Positions 52,701 to 60,650 of a DNA stretch of 64,000 nucleotides are shown here, piece after piece. Origin of the DNA: Roseivirga sp. (GTDB taxonomy: Bacteria > Bacteroidota > Bacteroidia > Cytophagales > Cyclobacteriaceae); NCBI GenBank assembly GCA_021404565.1, contig JAAWWF010000019.1, forward strand, positions 1 to 64,000. Reading direction: 5' to 3'. The notes under the pieces were generated by a model. That model saw only the letters and a list, made by a program, of their open reading frames with translations, searched no databases and was not told the origin of the DNA. The translations under genes and the position numbers were made by a program. Position 1 is the stretch's first letter, and each line of letters begins with the position of its first letter.

Positions 52701-55064
52701 GCGATACTCAAACTCAGTAATCTCTCCAGTCATACCATCAAACTCAAAGAGCTCAACATAGTCGTCACTACCCTCGATCAATGCTACCGCAATATTGGTG
52801 GCATCAGCAGAGAATTTCATGGAAGCTTGTCCGCTGAACTCATCGTTGAGCGAGTGTACGGAACCTTCTGATGACAGCACAGGAGCTCCGATTCCTTCAG
52901 TGGTTATTGGGTAAGCCCTGAAGGTATTATTGCCATATTCATGAGCAACAAGCCAGGATCCATCCGCGGCAATTAGTCGTTCTGTACTCCGCGAGAAGAG
53001 CGTAATATCTTTAACAATTACATTACCTCGCCCATCATCTTCTTTCATGTCTACTACTGAGTATTTCAGGAGGTAATTGTTTTCCCCATAAACTTCTTCT
53101 GTTGTAAAGACATAGTATTGTGTGTCATCGTCTTCGAAAGGAATAATAACTACAGATTGTGCAGAGGTACTATCCCCGCCAATGGCCGTTCCATTGGGCA
53201 TGACTGTATTCTCACGATTCCAGACCGTTCTACCATCTGTATAGAATAAAACATCTCCGTTTCTGTCTGACATGGTGGAGGTACCTTCGGGGGCATCCAT
53301 AGCATGAGCCTCCGCTATACTCCTGGGAGGGGGCGGGAGTCCGTCTTCTTCATTAAAGTCTAATCCGGCCCCATTGCCAAAGTACCAGATATTTGCCACA
53401 GGGTTCATATCTCCATAAACCTGAACACCTGCCGATGCATATACCGGGCAACCTGTAGTTGGAGTGACCACTACCCAGTAATTACCAGCCTCTGTTACAT
53501 TGATTTGAGCCGTACTTTCTCCGGTACTCCATAGGTAGGTAAAGGGGCCTCCGGTCGGCATACCACCTCCCGCTGCCGGGTCTGCATCAAGCTCCAGGGT
53601 TTCCCCTTCGCAGATGGTAGTGTCGCTTAAGGATACCTGTAAATCACTATCCAGTATCTCTGTTATTAGCGTGTTGGAAGGAATGGTCCGCCCATTGATT
53701 TCTACATTCAGGGTCACCGTAAGCATTCCCGGGTCGGTAAAGGTCATAATAGGGGCCCGTTGATTGGATGTCATGCCCACAGGTTGAAAGTCCCAGTTAT
53801 AACTACTAGGTTCTGCCGTAGGAGGGGTGAACTGCGAAAAGAATTGCACAGGGTTTTCCGGACAAATTTCATTGCCCTGAAATGAGATGACTACCTGAGG
53901 CATAATGTTTCGTTCCGGCCCGAATTGGGAAAAATAGTTGGAGCCAAGCGTTTGTCCCATGAAAACATCACCTTCATACATGATATCCACCAATGCGCTG
54001 TCAGGCTGGTTGATCCGGCCAAGCAGGCGATCCCCCCCTTGTGTCTCACTATATATATGATACACAGTACTGTCAGGGGCGAGTAAAAGGCTCAGACTTT
54101 CTCCTATAGGAGTATTGAAAACAGGTTCTACAGAGGCCAATGGATCCATCAGGTCTACTCTATACAGATTACCTTCTGTGGCTGTATTTCGGCTGAAGAA
54201 TAGCTTCTGTCCATCAAAAGACCATCCTGCGGAACCTCCGAATGTCTGGTTGGGCACGAAGGAGTTTGGTACTGCTGCATTAAAAACCAACTCAGGTGTT
54301 CCTTCATTAAAATCAACAATCTGAATATTAACATCATTGGTAGGTACTATGGCGATTTTAGCACTGGCAGGGTGGTAGGCAAGGTGAGAAGCAACTATGT
54401 CTACGGTAAGATCCAGCAGGCCAACCATGCCAAATGTTACACCTCCCGGTGCAAAGGTGGGGACCTCATGAATCTCAAAATTGCCATCACCACTATTTTG
54501 ACTAATAAGCCAAAATGTGGACATGTCGCTTGATGCCAGTGTGATCATACCGTCTCCACGACTGTTAATACCCGCAGGTACATTTTTCTGTGCAGGCCTG
54601 ACTTCACCTACCGGTAGTCCGTCAGTGCGATTACCCTGTAATGACATATCTACTACGGTATAGAGAATGGTGCCGGTGTTATCTCTGTGTATCAGATAGT
54701 ACAGTGATTCATTGCCAATACCAGGTACGGGACTTACCGACATACCCTGCACAGCTGCCGGATCTGTAGAAAGGCCATCTCCGTTGACCATCACCTGATG
54801 GGTGGCATCATAGATATTTACACCATCAGAATAAAATAAGAGGTCTCCGGAGGTTGGATCAGTTGCTGTTAATTTTTCCCCTGAGTTCGCTTGCGCTACT
54901 TTGCCCGGATCAAAAAAGGGCATAGCGTCAGGTTCCTTACCAAAAATCAATGCCTGATCGTTGTTAGTAAAGTACCAGTTGTGTCTGGTGAAGTTCTGTC
55001 CTTGAAGGGAGAGGCAGAGGCAAAAGCCTGCCAAAAAGGTTAAGATTCGAGTTTTTCCTACCAC
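49773..55064 (-). CDS. Giant T9SS type B substrate (gliding-motility-associated C-terminal domain)
   Basis: 1763 residues, GTG start, signal peptide ending near CLSLQGQ. An approximately 400-residue beta-propeller-like module occurs twice (about 28-410 and 556-930). Both copies open with NWYF or NIWYF and share LLFYSDG/VLFYTDG. They are separated by PKD/Ig-like segments. Residues about 940-1680 hold further Ig/PKD-like and SprB-like repeats. The last 80 residues form a type B sorting domain (FEIFIYSRWGELIYQS, FKWDGTLDGEIVPLGTYPY). Predicted surface adhesin or motility protein, exported by T9SS with the help of the PorP/SprF protein divergently encoded next door. Confidence 0.9.
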   Translation of the reverse strand: MVGKTRILTFLAGFCLCLSLQGQNFTRHNWYFTNNDQALIFGKEPDAMPFFDPGKVAQANSGEKLTATDPTSGDLLFYSDGVNIYDATHQVMVNGDGLSTDPAAVQGMSVSPVPGIGNESLYYLIHRDNTGTILYTVVDMSLQGNRTDGLPVGEVRPAQKNVPAGINSRGDGMITLASSDMSTFWLISQNSGDGNFEIHEVPTFAPGGVTFGMVGLLDLTVDIVASHLAYHPASAKIAIVPTNDVNIQIVDFNEGTPELVFNAAVPNSFVPNQTFGGSAGWSFDGQKLFFSRNTATEGNLYRVDLMDPLASVEPVFNTPIGESLSLLLAPDSTVYHIYSETQGGDRLLGRINQPDSALVDIMYEGDVFMGQTLGSNYFSQFGPERNIMPQVVISFQGNEICPENPVQFFSQFTPPTAEPSSYNWDFQPVGMTSNQRAPIMTFTDPGMLTVTLNVEINGRTIPSNTLITEILDSDLQVSLSDTTICEGETLELDADPAAGGGMPTGGPFTYLWSTGESTAQINVTEAGNYWVVVTPTTGCPVYASAGVQVYGDMNPVANIWYFGNGAGLDFNEEDGLPPPPRSIAEAHAMDAPEGTSTMSDRNGDVLFYTDGRTVWNRENTVMPNGTAIGGDSTSAQSVVIIPFEDDDTQYYVFTTEEVYGENNYLLKYSVVDMKEDDGRGNVIVKDITLFSRSTERLIAADGSWLVAHEYGNNTFRAYPITTEGIGAPVLSSEGSVHSLNDEFSGQASMKFSADATNIAVALIEGSDDYVELFEFDGMTGEITEFEYRIDLNEGGPARNDQVYDVHFSPGAQKVFASMNNRNQASPGGRILEYRIDTLSTADSRLASRTDITQGSGLAHNIGAMQTGPDGQIYVAVETPGNPGNSAFVSSIAASEDTLQASGFNPQQVILTVGNSRLGLPNYVFNNQDQLMSPSMSAPDTTCVDQRIELTGGGTSDIDEFLWRIVEEATNTTVFSAPGMDTAYVFPQGQQGRFNVSLNIFNRCGFDTTLVQTIDVFDIPAPPSIPSAVSICEGDAEPLNANASNTPGLSFEWTDSQGNVVSNSALFTVTDPEIYTVTITNAGGCTSTGSVFAGPPFEISLPEAQTICQNDPLTLDPQVTAFNYVWTVLNPDNTTTSLPNQQRADVISSVPGVYTYVVSIEDPITPGCFVNDSTVVTIGAIPVAAASNIVNVACGDTNGSFDFDLTTSGSYTYQVTDNSGAVVDQNSAFNGPGLATVSGLAAGIYSVQFTDNSSGCTGSLDNVQIESTAPDFAITGVVLTDADCTNPTGSITVSLSPNVFPISYTLTNTTTGVALPPVTGVAGTTDFTVSNIPGGTYNLVVTSSGGCTQSSPGIIISTPTDAQITTEPFLDICGANAPLAATTTSAGVILTWTGPGGFNQVDNGSVTTTVSGIYTVTATHPTNAFCPVSQDVEVNLAIQPIVTISGSDTECDGTETLTAEVTNPQTGVTYVYNWSNGATGSSITVDTDGTYDVTVRESTNLTCSGTASEVVTFPVPLEATLTSTPPCDDGQPITLTVDVTSGTATSFSWSLNGTAISGGGNEITVNDEGSYLVRINAGPCFIERGIEIRRSPIPEGLLPDEGFYCPSRTNNETFIAGEGFASYEWTLDGQPFPDGGQVLEVTGAGLYEVTMITAQGCQRVDQIEIIESCDPVVLAPNVIVPSSTPPNNVFSVVPNDFVDQFEIFIYSRWGELIYQSNSAEFKWDGTLDGEIVPLGTYPYIIRFTSRFEPERGTFEQLGSVVVVR

Positions 55065-55286
55065 GCTTTATCTTTTCATACATATATAACACCGAAGCAA
55101 AATCTTCACCCTATTTACGTGGTTACTAGAGTTTTTAGTATATTCAACGCTTCGTTAAACCTGCCCTAAGATAGCGGATTTATTCAATGTTAGAACGACA
55201 TTTTTGAGAACATAGCATGAAAAAAATTAACTTTCTTCATGGCAATAGAGCAGGGGTGTTATAACGTTAAACTGTTAAAAGTGTAC

Positions 55287-56366
55287 ATGCGTAGAATTTT
55301 ACTGGTACTTATAGCCGTCTGCGGCTTGTTTGCAAAGGAGGGGATCGCTCAGGATCCACAATTCTCACAATTCTATGCTGCCCCCCTATATATCAACCCG
55401 GCCTTTACCGGAGCTTCTGAATTTACCCGATTTGGTGTAAATTATCGAAACCAATGGCCTTCGCTGAATCCAGCGGCTAATTTTGTCACTTTTTCATTTT
55501 ATGCAGATCACTTTTTGCCCAATGTAAATAGTGGGATCGGCATGATTGTGACCACAGACAGGGAGGGGACACAAGGTTTACAGTCTACATCTATAGGATT
55601 GAGCTATGCCTACCAACTCAAATTATCTGATAACTTGGTGTTCAGACCGGGGTTGAATGTAAGCTATACTACACGTGATGCAAATTTTAGCAATCTGGTT
55701 TTTGCAAGTCAGATAGACCCTGTCAATGGTTTTGACCCTACTTTACCCGGAGATCCGGCAGTTGGAGCCAATGCCAATCTGAACGCGAGTTTTGTAGATA
55801 TTTCTGCCGGTGGCATATTCTATTCAAGAAATCTGTTCCTTGGCGTTGCAGCCCATCATATTAATGAACCTGATCAGTCAATCCTTGAATTGTCGGATAC
55901 TCCAAGTAACCTGCCTATGCGGGTTTCAATTCATGGAGGATACAAAATCACGATTGGAAAAGGTCCGCTTAGAAAAGACCTGACATATACTCATGCCGAA
56001 AGAAGCATTACGCCTGTTTTTCAGTATAAGAGTCAGGGGCCATTTGACATCCTGGATGTCGGAGCCTATTTGCACCTGGAGCCTGTGAATTTAGGGGTTT
56101 GGTACAGAGGTTATCCACTTAAGAAGTTTACTTCAACCAACGCGGTGGGCGATCCTCAGGTATTTCCACAGAACGAAGCATTGATTTTTTCTATTGGTGT
56201 AACCACAAGCGATTTCAATATTGGCTATAGTTATGACTATACGCTTTCAGAATTGGGAGTAGCATCGGGTGGTGCTCATGAGTTTTCAATCTCATACTAT
56301 CTCAATTTCAAGAAGCCACAGCGTGTGCCCAGAGATCAGTGGAAAATACCTTGTCCTAAAAACTAG
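55287..56366 (+). CDS. PorP/SprF-family T9SS outer-membrane protein
   Basis: 359 residues from the ATG at 55287: a signal peptide (MRRILLVLIAVCGLF to GIAQ), then the family start DPQFSQFYAAPLYINPAFTGA. Barrel strands follow, with YNPxF-type and GGIFYSRNLFLGVAAHH blocks typical of PorP/SprF. The frame is open from 55239, but that adds a polar stretch before the signal peptide. Members partner specific type B-CTD proteins, and the neighbouring 1763-residue gene is such a protein, transcribed divergently across 222 bases. TAACTTTC (55228-55235), one base off the -7 consensus, precedes it. Confidence 0.9.
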   Translation: MRRILLVLIAVCGLFAKEGIAQDPQFSQFYAAPLYINPAFTGASEFTRFGVNYRNQWPSLNPAANFVTFSFYADHFLPNVNSGIGMIVTTDREGTQGLQSTSIGLSYAYQLKLSDNLVFRPGLNVSYTTRDANFSNLVFASQIDPVNGFDPTLPGDPAVGANANLNASFVDISAGGIFYSRNLFLGVAAHHINEPDQSILELSDTPSNLPMRVSIHGGYKITIGKGPLRKDLTYTHAERSITPVFQYKSQGPFDILDVGAYLHLEPVNLGVWYRGYPLKKFTSTNAVGDPQVFPQNEALIFSIGVTTSDFNIGYSYDYTLSELGVASGGAHEFSISYYLNFKKPQRVPRDQWKIPCPKN

Positions 56367-56374
56367 GTTAAGGC

Positions 56375-57616
56375 ATGGAGGCCTCCACTCTATTATACCT
56401 TATCATAGGTGTTATTTTATTTGATTATGTACTTGATCAGTCACTCGACTGGCTTAATCTGAGACATTCTTCGGAGGCATTGCCTGCACGTATACAGGAT
56501 GTTTATAAAAAAGAGGAATACGAAAAATCTCAGCGGTATCAAAAAACAAGCGCGCGCTTTTCTTTTCTGACTTCCGCATTTAGCATTGTCGTATCTCTGG
56601 TTATTTTGAGTTTTGGAGGTTTCGGTTACCTCGATGCATTCTTGAGACCTTATTTTGAAAGCGAAATAATACTCTCGTTGGCTTTCTTTGCTACACTTTT
56701 TGTTCTTTCCGATGTGATCAATACCCCATTCCAATGGTACTCTGTGTTTGTAATAGAAGAGAAATTTGGGTTTAACAAGACTACTTCGAAAACCTTCATC
56801 CTGGACAAATTGAAGGGCTATGTTCTGGGTATTATCATCGGAGGGCTGCTGGGTTATGTACTTCTATGGCTTATCCAGGAATTGGGAGAGCAATTTTGGC
56901 TTTATGCACTGGGCGTAATGGGGCTCTTTATACTCGTTACCAACCTTTTTTATACCTCGCTTATTTTGCCGCTTTTTAATAAACTGACGCCCCTTGAGGA
57001 CGGTGAGTTAAAATCAAAGATTGAGAAGTATGCCACCAGTGTTACTTTTCCACTTGACAATATTTTCGTAATCGATGGTTCCAAGAGATCCACCAAGGCC
57101 AATGCGTTCTTTTCTGGTCTTGGCAAAAAGAAAAAAGTGATACTCTACGATACCTTAATAGAGAAGCAATCTCAGGAGGAACTCATAGCGGTTTTGGCTC
57201 ATGAAGTGGGGCATTTCAAGAAGAAGCACATTATCCTGGGGCTTGTACTGTCACTTGCTCAAATTACTGTGATGCTTTATATAATGTCACTGCTCATATT
57301 GAATGCAGACTTATCTGCAGCGTTGGGAGGAGAGAGCATGTCGGTGCATCTGAACCTGATTGCTTTTGCGTTGCTTTTCTCACCTATATCAAGACTGACA
57401 GGCCTGGGAATGAATCTGCTTAGCAGGAAAAATGAATTCGAAGCTGATGCCTATGCGGCTGAAACCTATGCTCCTAAACCTTTGCAGGAATCGCTGAAGA
57501 AGCTTTCAGTAACCAGTCTTAGCAACCTGAGCCCTCACCCCTGGTATGTTTTTATGCACTATTCACATCCGCCATTGATTCAGCGACTGGAAGCTCTTGA
57601 TAAATTCAGAGACTAG
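56375..57616 (+). CDS. M48-family CAAX prenyl protease-like peptidase
   Basis: 413 residues, multi-pass inner-membrane zinc protease of the STE24/M48A type. There are about six TM helices; the zinc site HEVGH lies in LAHEVGHFKKKH, and the third ligand Glu is in RKNEFEADAYA. Bacterial members have no prenylated substrates and are thought to act in membrane-protein quality control. It starts 8 bases after the PorP/SprF gene, so may share its transcript. Its stop codon overlaps the converging barrel gene's stop within CTAG. Confidence 0.88.
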   Translation: MEASTLLYLIIGVILFDYVLDQSLDWLNLRHSSEALPARIQDVYKKEEYEKSQRYQKTSARFSFLTSAFSIVVSLVILSFGGFGYLDAFLRPYFESEIILSLAFFATLFVLSDVINTPFQWYSVFVIEEKFGFNKTTSKTFILDKLKGYVLGIIIGGLLGYVLLWLIQELGEQFWLYALGVMGLFILVTNLFYTSLILPLFNKLTPLEDGELKSKIEKYATSVTFPLDNIFVIDGSKRSTKANAFFSGLGKKKKVILYDTLIEKQSQEELIAVLAHEVGHFKKKHIILGLVLSLAQITVMLYIMSLLILNADLSAALGGESMSVHLNLIAFALLFSPISRLTGLGMNLLSRKNEFEADAYAAETYAPKPLQESLKKLSVTSLSNLSPHPWYVFMHYSHPPLIQRLEALDKFRD

Positions 57617-59526
57617 TTAAAAGTACCTACCTGGGGCTGTGAGACAAAGAAGTCATTGAATCGAAAGCCTGAACTTCCGGATAAGTCCAGGTCAACAGCA
57701 TCAATACCTATAGGAACATCAGGGTAGTAGGCCAGTCGAATTTCCACAGCATTAAATGTGAGGTTGTCATTTCGTATTCTGAAACCGATACCAAAGCCGG
57801 TCTGGCTTTTTTCCTTGAAGATATCCCGTTCACCATTATTGATTTTACCGATATCTGCAAAGCCGAAAACCGCCAGTCGGAAGTCCAGTAATTGCAAGGG
57901 GGTGAATGAGACAGTTTCAATATTGAGCAGCAACCGTTGCGTACCTCTGAGGGTATGGCTATCCAGTCCACGGATGCCATTTCGGCTTCGGATATCAATG
58001 AATTCACTGTCAAAACGATTGAAACCTTTGGTATAGTTGAAGGTGATGAACTGACGAAACTTCCATTGATTCAGATCAATCAAATTACTGATATATCTAA
58101 AATCTGCCCTGAACACTCCTTGTTCTGTTTTGCTATTGTATTTGAAGCCCTCTACAGTGAAGCCGGTAAAGAAGTAGCCCAAAAGACCGATATAACCTCC
58201 CCGGCTAATCCTTGCCCCGAGGTAGGTGCGGTCGTAAAACTCACCCCACTCGTGTCCGGCAAGCACCTCTGCAGACATGCCATACGGAATATCTTCTGTA
58301 CGGCCATATCCAAAAATGAGCTGATCTTTAAAGTAGCGTCTCTGTGAAAAACCAATACCCCCAATGGCGCGAAAACGATTGTGAAAGGCCTGATTTTCTT
58401 CTTTCAATACGGTAGGTCTTCTCAAAAAATCAATATTGGATAGTCTGCCTGATACGATGAGTCTGGTTCTGTCTCTTAATAGGGGATCTTTCATGCGTAG
58501 GGGGAAGGCCCTTGCTACCCATGCGTCCTGATAATCGAATTGCTGCGTTACAAATACTTCGTCAAAATCGAGATCAGAGATAATGTCTTCCAACCTCCTT
58601 TCCCGGAGAGTTTGCTGACTCCATTCTATTCCACCAGCATACTTTATGGCAGGAGTGACAAAATCTCTTTTAATTTGAAGACTTGTAATATCGAGGTTTT
58701 CAGTATCCGCATACCTTACCTCCAGAGAAGTGAAAGTTCGTTTGATATTGGGGACCCTGTACCGGAACTGGTAGCTGAATTTTTGCTCTGCTCCATTGTC
58801 TACTGCAAATCTATTATCTACTTCATGTCCTGAACCGAAAATGTTCTTGTGATTAACCCTCAGTACACCCGAATCAAAGTCACGGGCCTCAAGGTCGAAT
58901 GAGAGAGAGACTACATCTTTCGTTAATATTTCAAGGTCGACAATGTCGGGGTTTCCCGGCCGGGGAATCACGGTAATTCTGGAGTCGCGTATATAAGGGA
59001 GCTCTCTTAAAATACGTTCGTTATCTGCCAAAAGGGCCGCATTGACTGTGTCTCCCGGTTCAAAAAGCAGGTTATTCCTAATGACCCGGTCCCTGGTTTT
59101 AAAGTTAACCGTATTACCCAGCTTCTGCACCACAGATTCCGGACGTTTGTTCAGGTCGTCCATACGTGTGCCCAGGGCCTCCAGTTTGATGAGCGAGATG
59201 TTGCCGATGGTTTTTCCCTGGTGGGAAAGAAAAGGGTTCTCACTTTTCACAAACTGAGTGGTGTCGAGCTTGAAATCATCTGAGGGTAATGAAAATAAGA
59301 AGTCGAAGAGCTGTTTTGTGAAGCGCCTCTGGTACCAGCGATCTTTCAGGCGATGATAAAAATTGGATTTTACCTTGTAGAAAACCGTGTCTGGCAGAAT
59401 GAGTACCGTGTCTTTATCAAAGCGCAGGGTTACATCCTTCAGAATGAGAGAGGTATGCTTGGCGATCTTCAGCGTATCATACTCCACCTTTGGCTTTTGG
59501 GCAAAAGATTTTGTGTTGAGGCACAT
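57613..59526 (-). CDS. BamA/TamA-like outer-membrane barrel protein with POTRA-like region
   Basis: 637 residues from the first ATG. A polar N-terminal region with a POTRA-like segment (about 115-215, VNFKTRDRVIRNNLLFEPGD and LRELPYIRDSRITV) is followed by a C-terminal 16-strand-type surface-antigen barrel (about 225-637). The ATG gives only a stub MCLNTKSFAQ, but the codons just upstream, read in frame to 59568, spell KRSLFHIVLLLAL, a complete signal peptide without any ATG, GTG or TTG. The true start is therefore probably an ATC (59566-59568) or ATT (59545-59547). Likely substrate insertion or secretion role; specific function unknown. Confidence 0.85.
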   Translation of the reverse strand: MCLNTKSFAQKPKVEYDTLKIAKHTSLILKDVTLRFDKDTVLILPDTVFYKVKSNFYHRLKDRWYQRRFTKQLFDFLFSLPSDDFKLDTTQFVKSENPFLSHQGKTIGNISLIKLEALGTRMDDLNKRPESVVQKLGNTVNFKTRDRVIRNNLLFEPGDTVNAALLADNERILRELPYIRDSRITVIPRPGNPDIVDLEILTKDVVSLSFDLEARDFDSGVLRVNHKNIFGSGHEVDNRFAVDNGAEQKFSYQFRYRVPNIKRTFTSLEVRYADTENLDITSLQIKRDFVTPAIKYAGGIEWSQQTLRERRLEDIISDLDFDEVFVTQQFDYQDAWVARAFPLRMKDPLLRDRTRLIVSGRLSNIDFLRRPTVLKEENQAFHNRFRAIGGIGFSQRRYFKDQLIFGYGRTEDIPYGMSAEVLAGHEWGEFYDRTYLGARISRGGYIGLLGYFFTGFTVEGFKYNSKTEQGVFRADFRYISNLIDLNQWKFRQFITFNYTKGFNRFDSEFIDIRSRNGIRGLDSHTLRGTQRLLLNIETVSFTPLQLLDFRLAVFGFADIGKINNGERDIFKEKSQTGFGIGFRIRNDNLTFNAVEIRLAYYPDVPIGIDAVDLDLSGSSGFRFNDFFVSQPQVGTFN

Positions 59527-59615
59527 AAGGGCCAGTAAAAGGACAATATGAAATAGGCTCCTTTTGATAAATAAATAGTTGGTACTGTGAATAAGTAAGA
59601 GATATGCTGTCTGAT

Positions 59616-60650
59616 TTACAAGAAATCGATGTCTATATTACCGGGATATCTCATTAAATATGTAACGCCTTCTGTGGGTGACATATTCTGGAAAAGAATT
59701 TTGTGAAGGGTTTCTGTAATCAGTGGCTTGATGCGTTGGCTATCCGCCAGCTGTTTTATGATACGAATGGTGTTGATTCCCTCCGCTGTTTCGTCCATCT
59801 CTGTAGTCACCTGGTCAAGCGTTTTTCCCTCGGCAAGCTTATAACCACAGGTGAAGTTACGACTGGTTTCACTGGAGGCGGTAGCTACCAGGTCACCAAT
59901 GCCGGCCAAACCGATAAAAGAGGAGATGTCTCCTCCAAGTGCCTGTCCCAGGTATATCATTTCTACCAGGCCGCGGCTTACTAGTAAACCCTTGGCATTT
60001 TCGCCAAAACCCAGGCCGGTAAGGATTCCAGAGGCGATGGCGATTATGTTTTTAAGAATTCCACAAAGCTCGACCCCTGTCAAATCTTTGTTGCCATATA
60101 CCTGAAAGTTCTCCGAGCGCAGTAGTTTTTTACCTTCATTCACTACCTCATTAAAGGGTGAGGCAATGACAGTGGCCGCAGGGTGCCCTTTTGACAGTTC
60201 TACCGAAAGGTTAGGGCCGGCCATGCAGCCAACTCTTACTACGACACTTTCTTCACGAATCACCTCGCTCATTGTTTTGATGTATTCGCGGGATATTTTG
60301 AAATCAGCCGGCCTTTTGTCTGGCAGGGTAAGGTCCAGCCCCTTAGTGCCATGAATGAGCATATGGTAAGGGTGCAGATAAGGCGAGAGCTGCTTCATCA
60401 TTTCCCTGAAATTGGCTGAAGGTACTATGGGAAAGATAGTATTACATTGAGCAGCTACTTCTTCCAGACTACTTGTAGTTTGTATGTTATCCTCGATCCG
60501 CTGTTTTGCCGATTCCCGTGAGCTTTCTATGGCCCTGGCAGTATCAGGGTTACGGGCATAAAGTAATACATCAGAATTCCTGGCCAATATATTGGCGATG
60601 GCTGTGCCGAAGCTTCCGGCTCCTATAACTCCTACTTTCTGCCTAGACAT
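59616..60650 (-). CDS. gpsA: NAD(P)H-dependent glycerol-3-phosphate dehydrogenase
   Basis: Reduces dihydroxyacetone phosphate to sn-glycerol-3-phosphate for phospholipid synthesis. The N-terminal Rossmann motif is VGVIGAGSFGTAIANIL. Catalytic and substrate blocks include GCMAGPNLSVELSKGHPAA, ELCGILKNIIAIASGILTGLGFGENAKG (catalytic Lys in LKN) and GLAGIGDLVATASSETSRNF. 344 residues is normal. It overlaps the upstream acyltransferase gene by 8 bases; that enzyme plausibly uses its product, so the pair forms a lipid operon. Confidence 0.97.
   Translation of the reverse strand: MSRQKVGVIGAGSFGTAIANILARNSDVLLYARNPDTARAIESSRESAKQRIEDNIQTTSSLEEVAAQCNTIFPIVPSANFREMMKQLSPYLHPYHMLIHGTKGLDLTLPDKRPADFKISREYIKTMSEVIREESVVVRVGCMAGPNLSVELSKGHPAATVIASPFNEVVNEGKKLLRSENFQVYGNKDLTGVELCGILKNIIAIASGILTGLGFGENAKGLLVSRGLVEMIYLGQALGGDISSFIGLAGIGDLVATASSETSRNFTCGYKLAEGKTLDQVTTEMDETAEGINTIRIIKQLADSQRIKPLITETLHKILFQNMSPTEGVTYLMRYPGNIDIDFL

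Noticed and set aside
55261-55268. TAACGTTA palindrome near the PorP/SprF gene as a second TetR operator
   Set aside because: It lacks the 2-base spacer of CTAACG-TT-CGTTAG and lies inside the open frame upstream of a T9SS gene. An 8-base palindrome is expected by chance.
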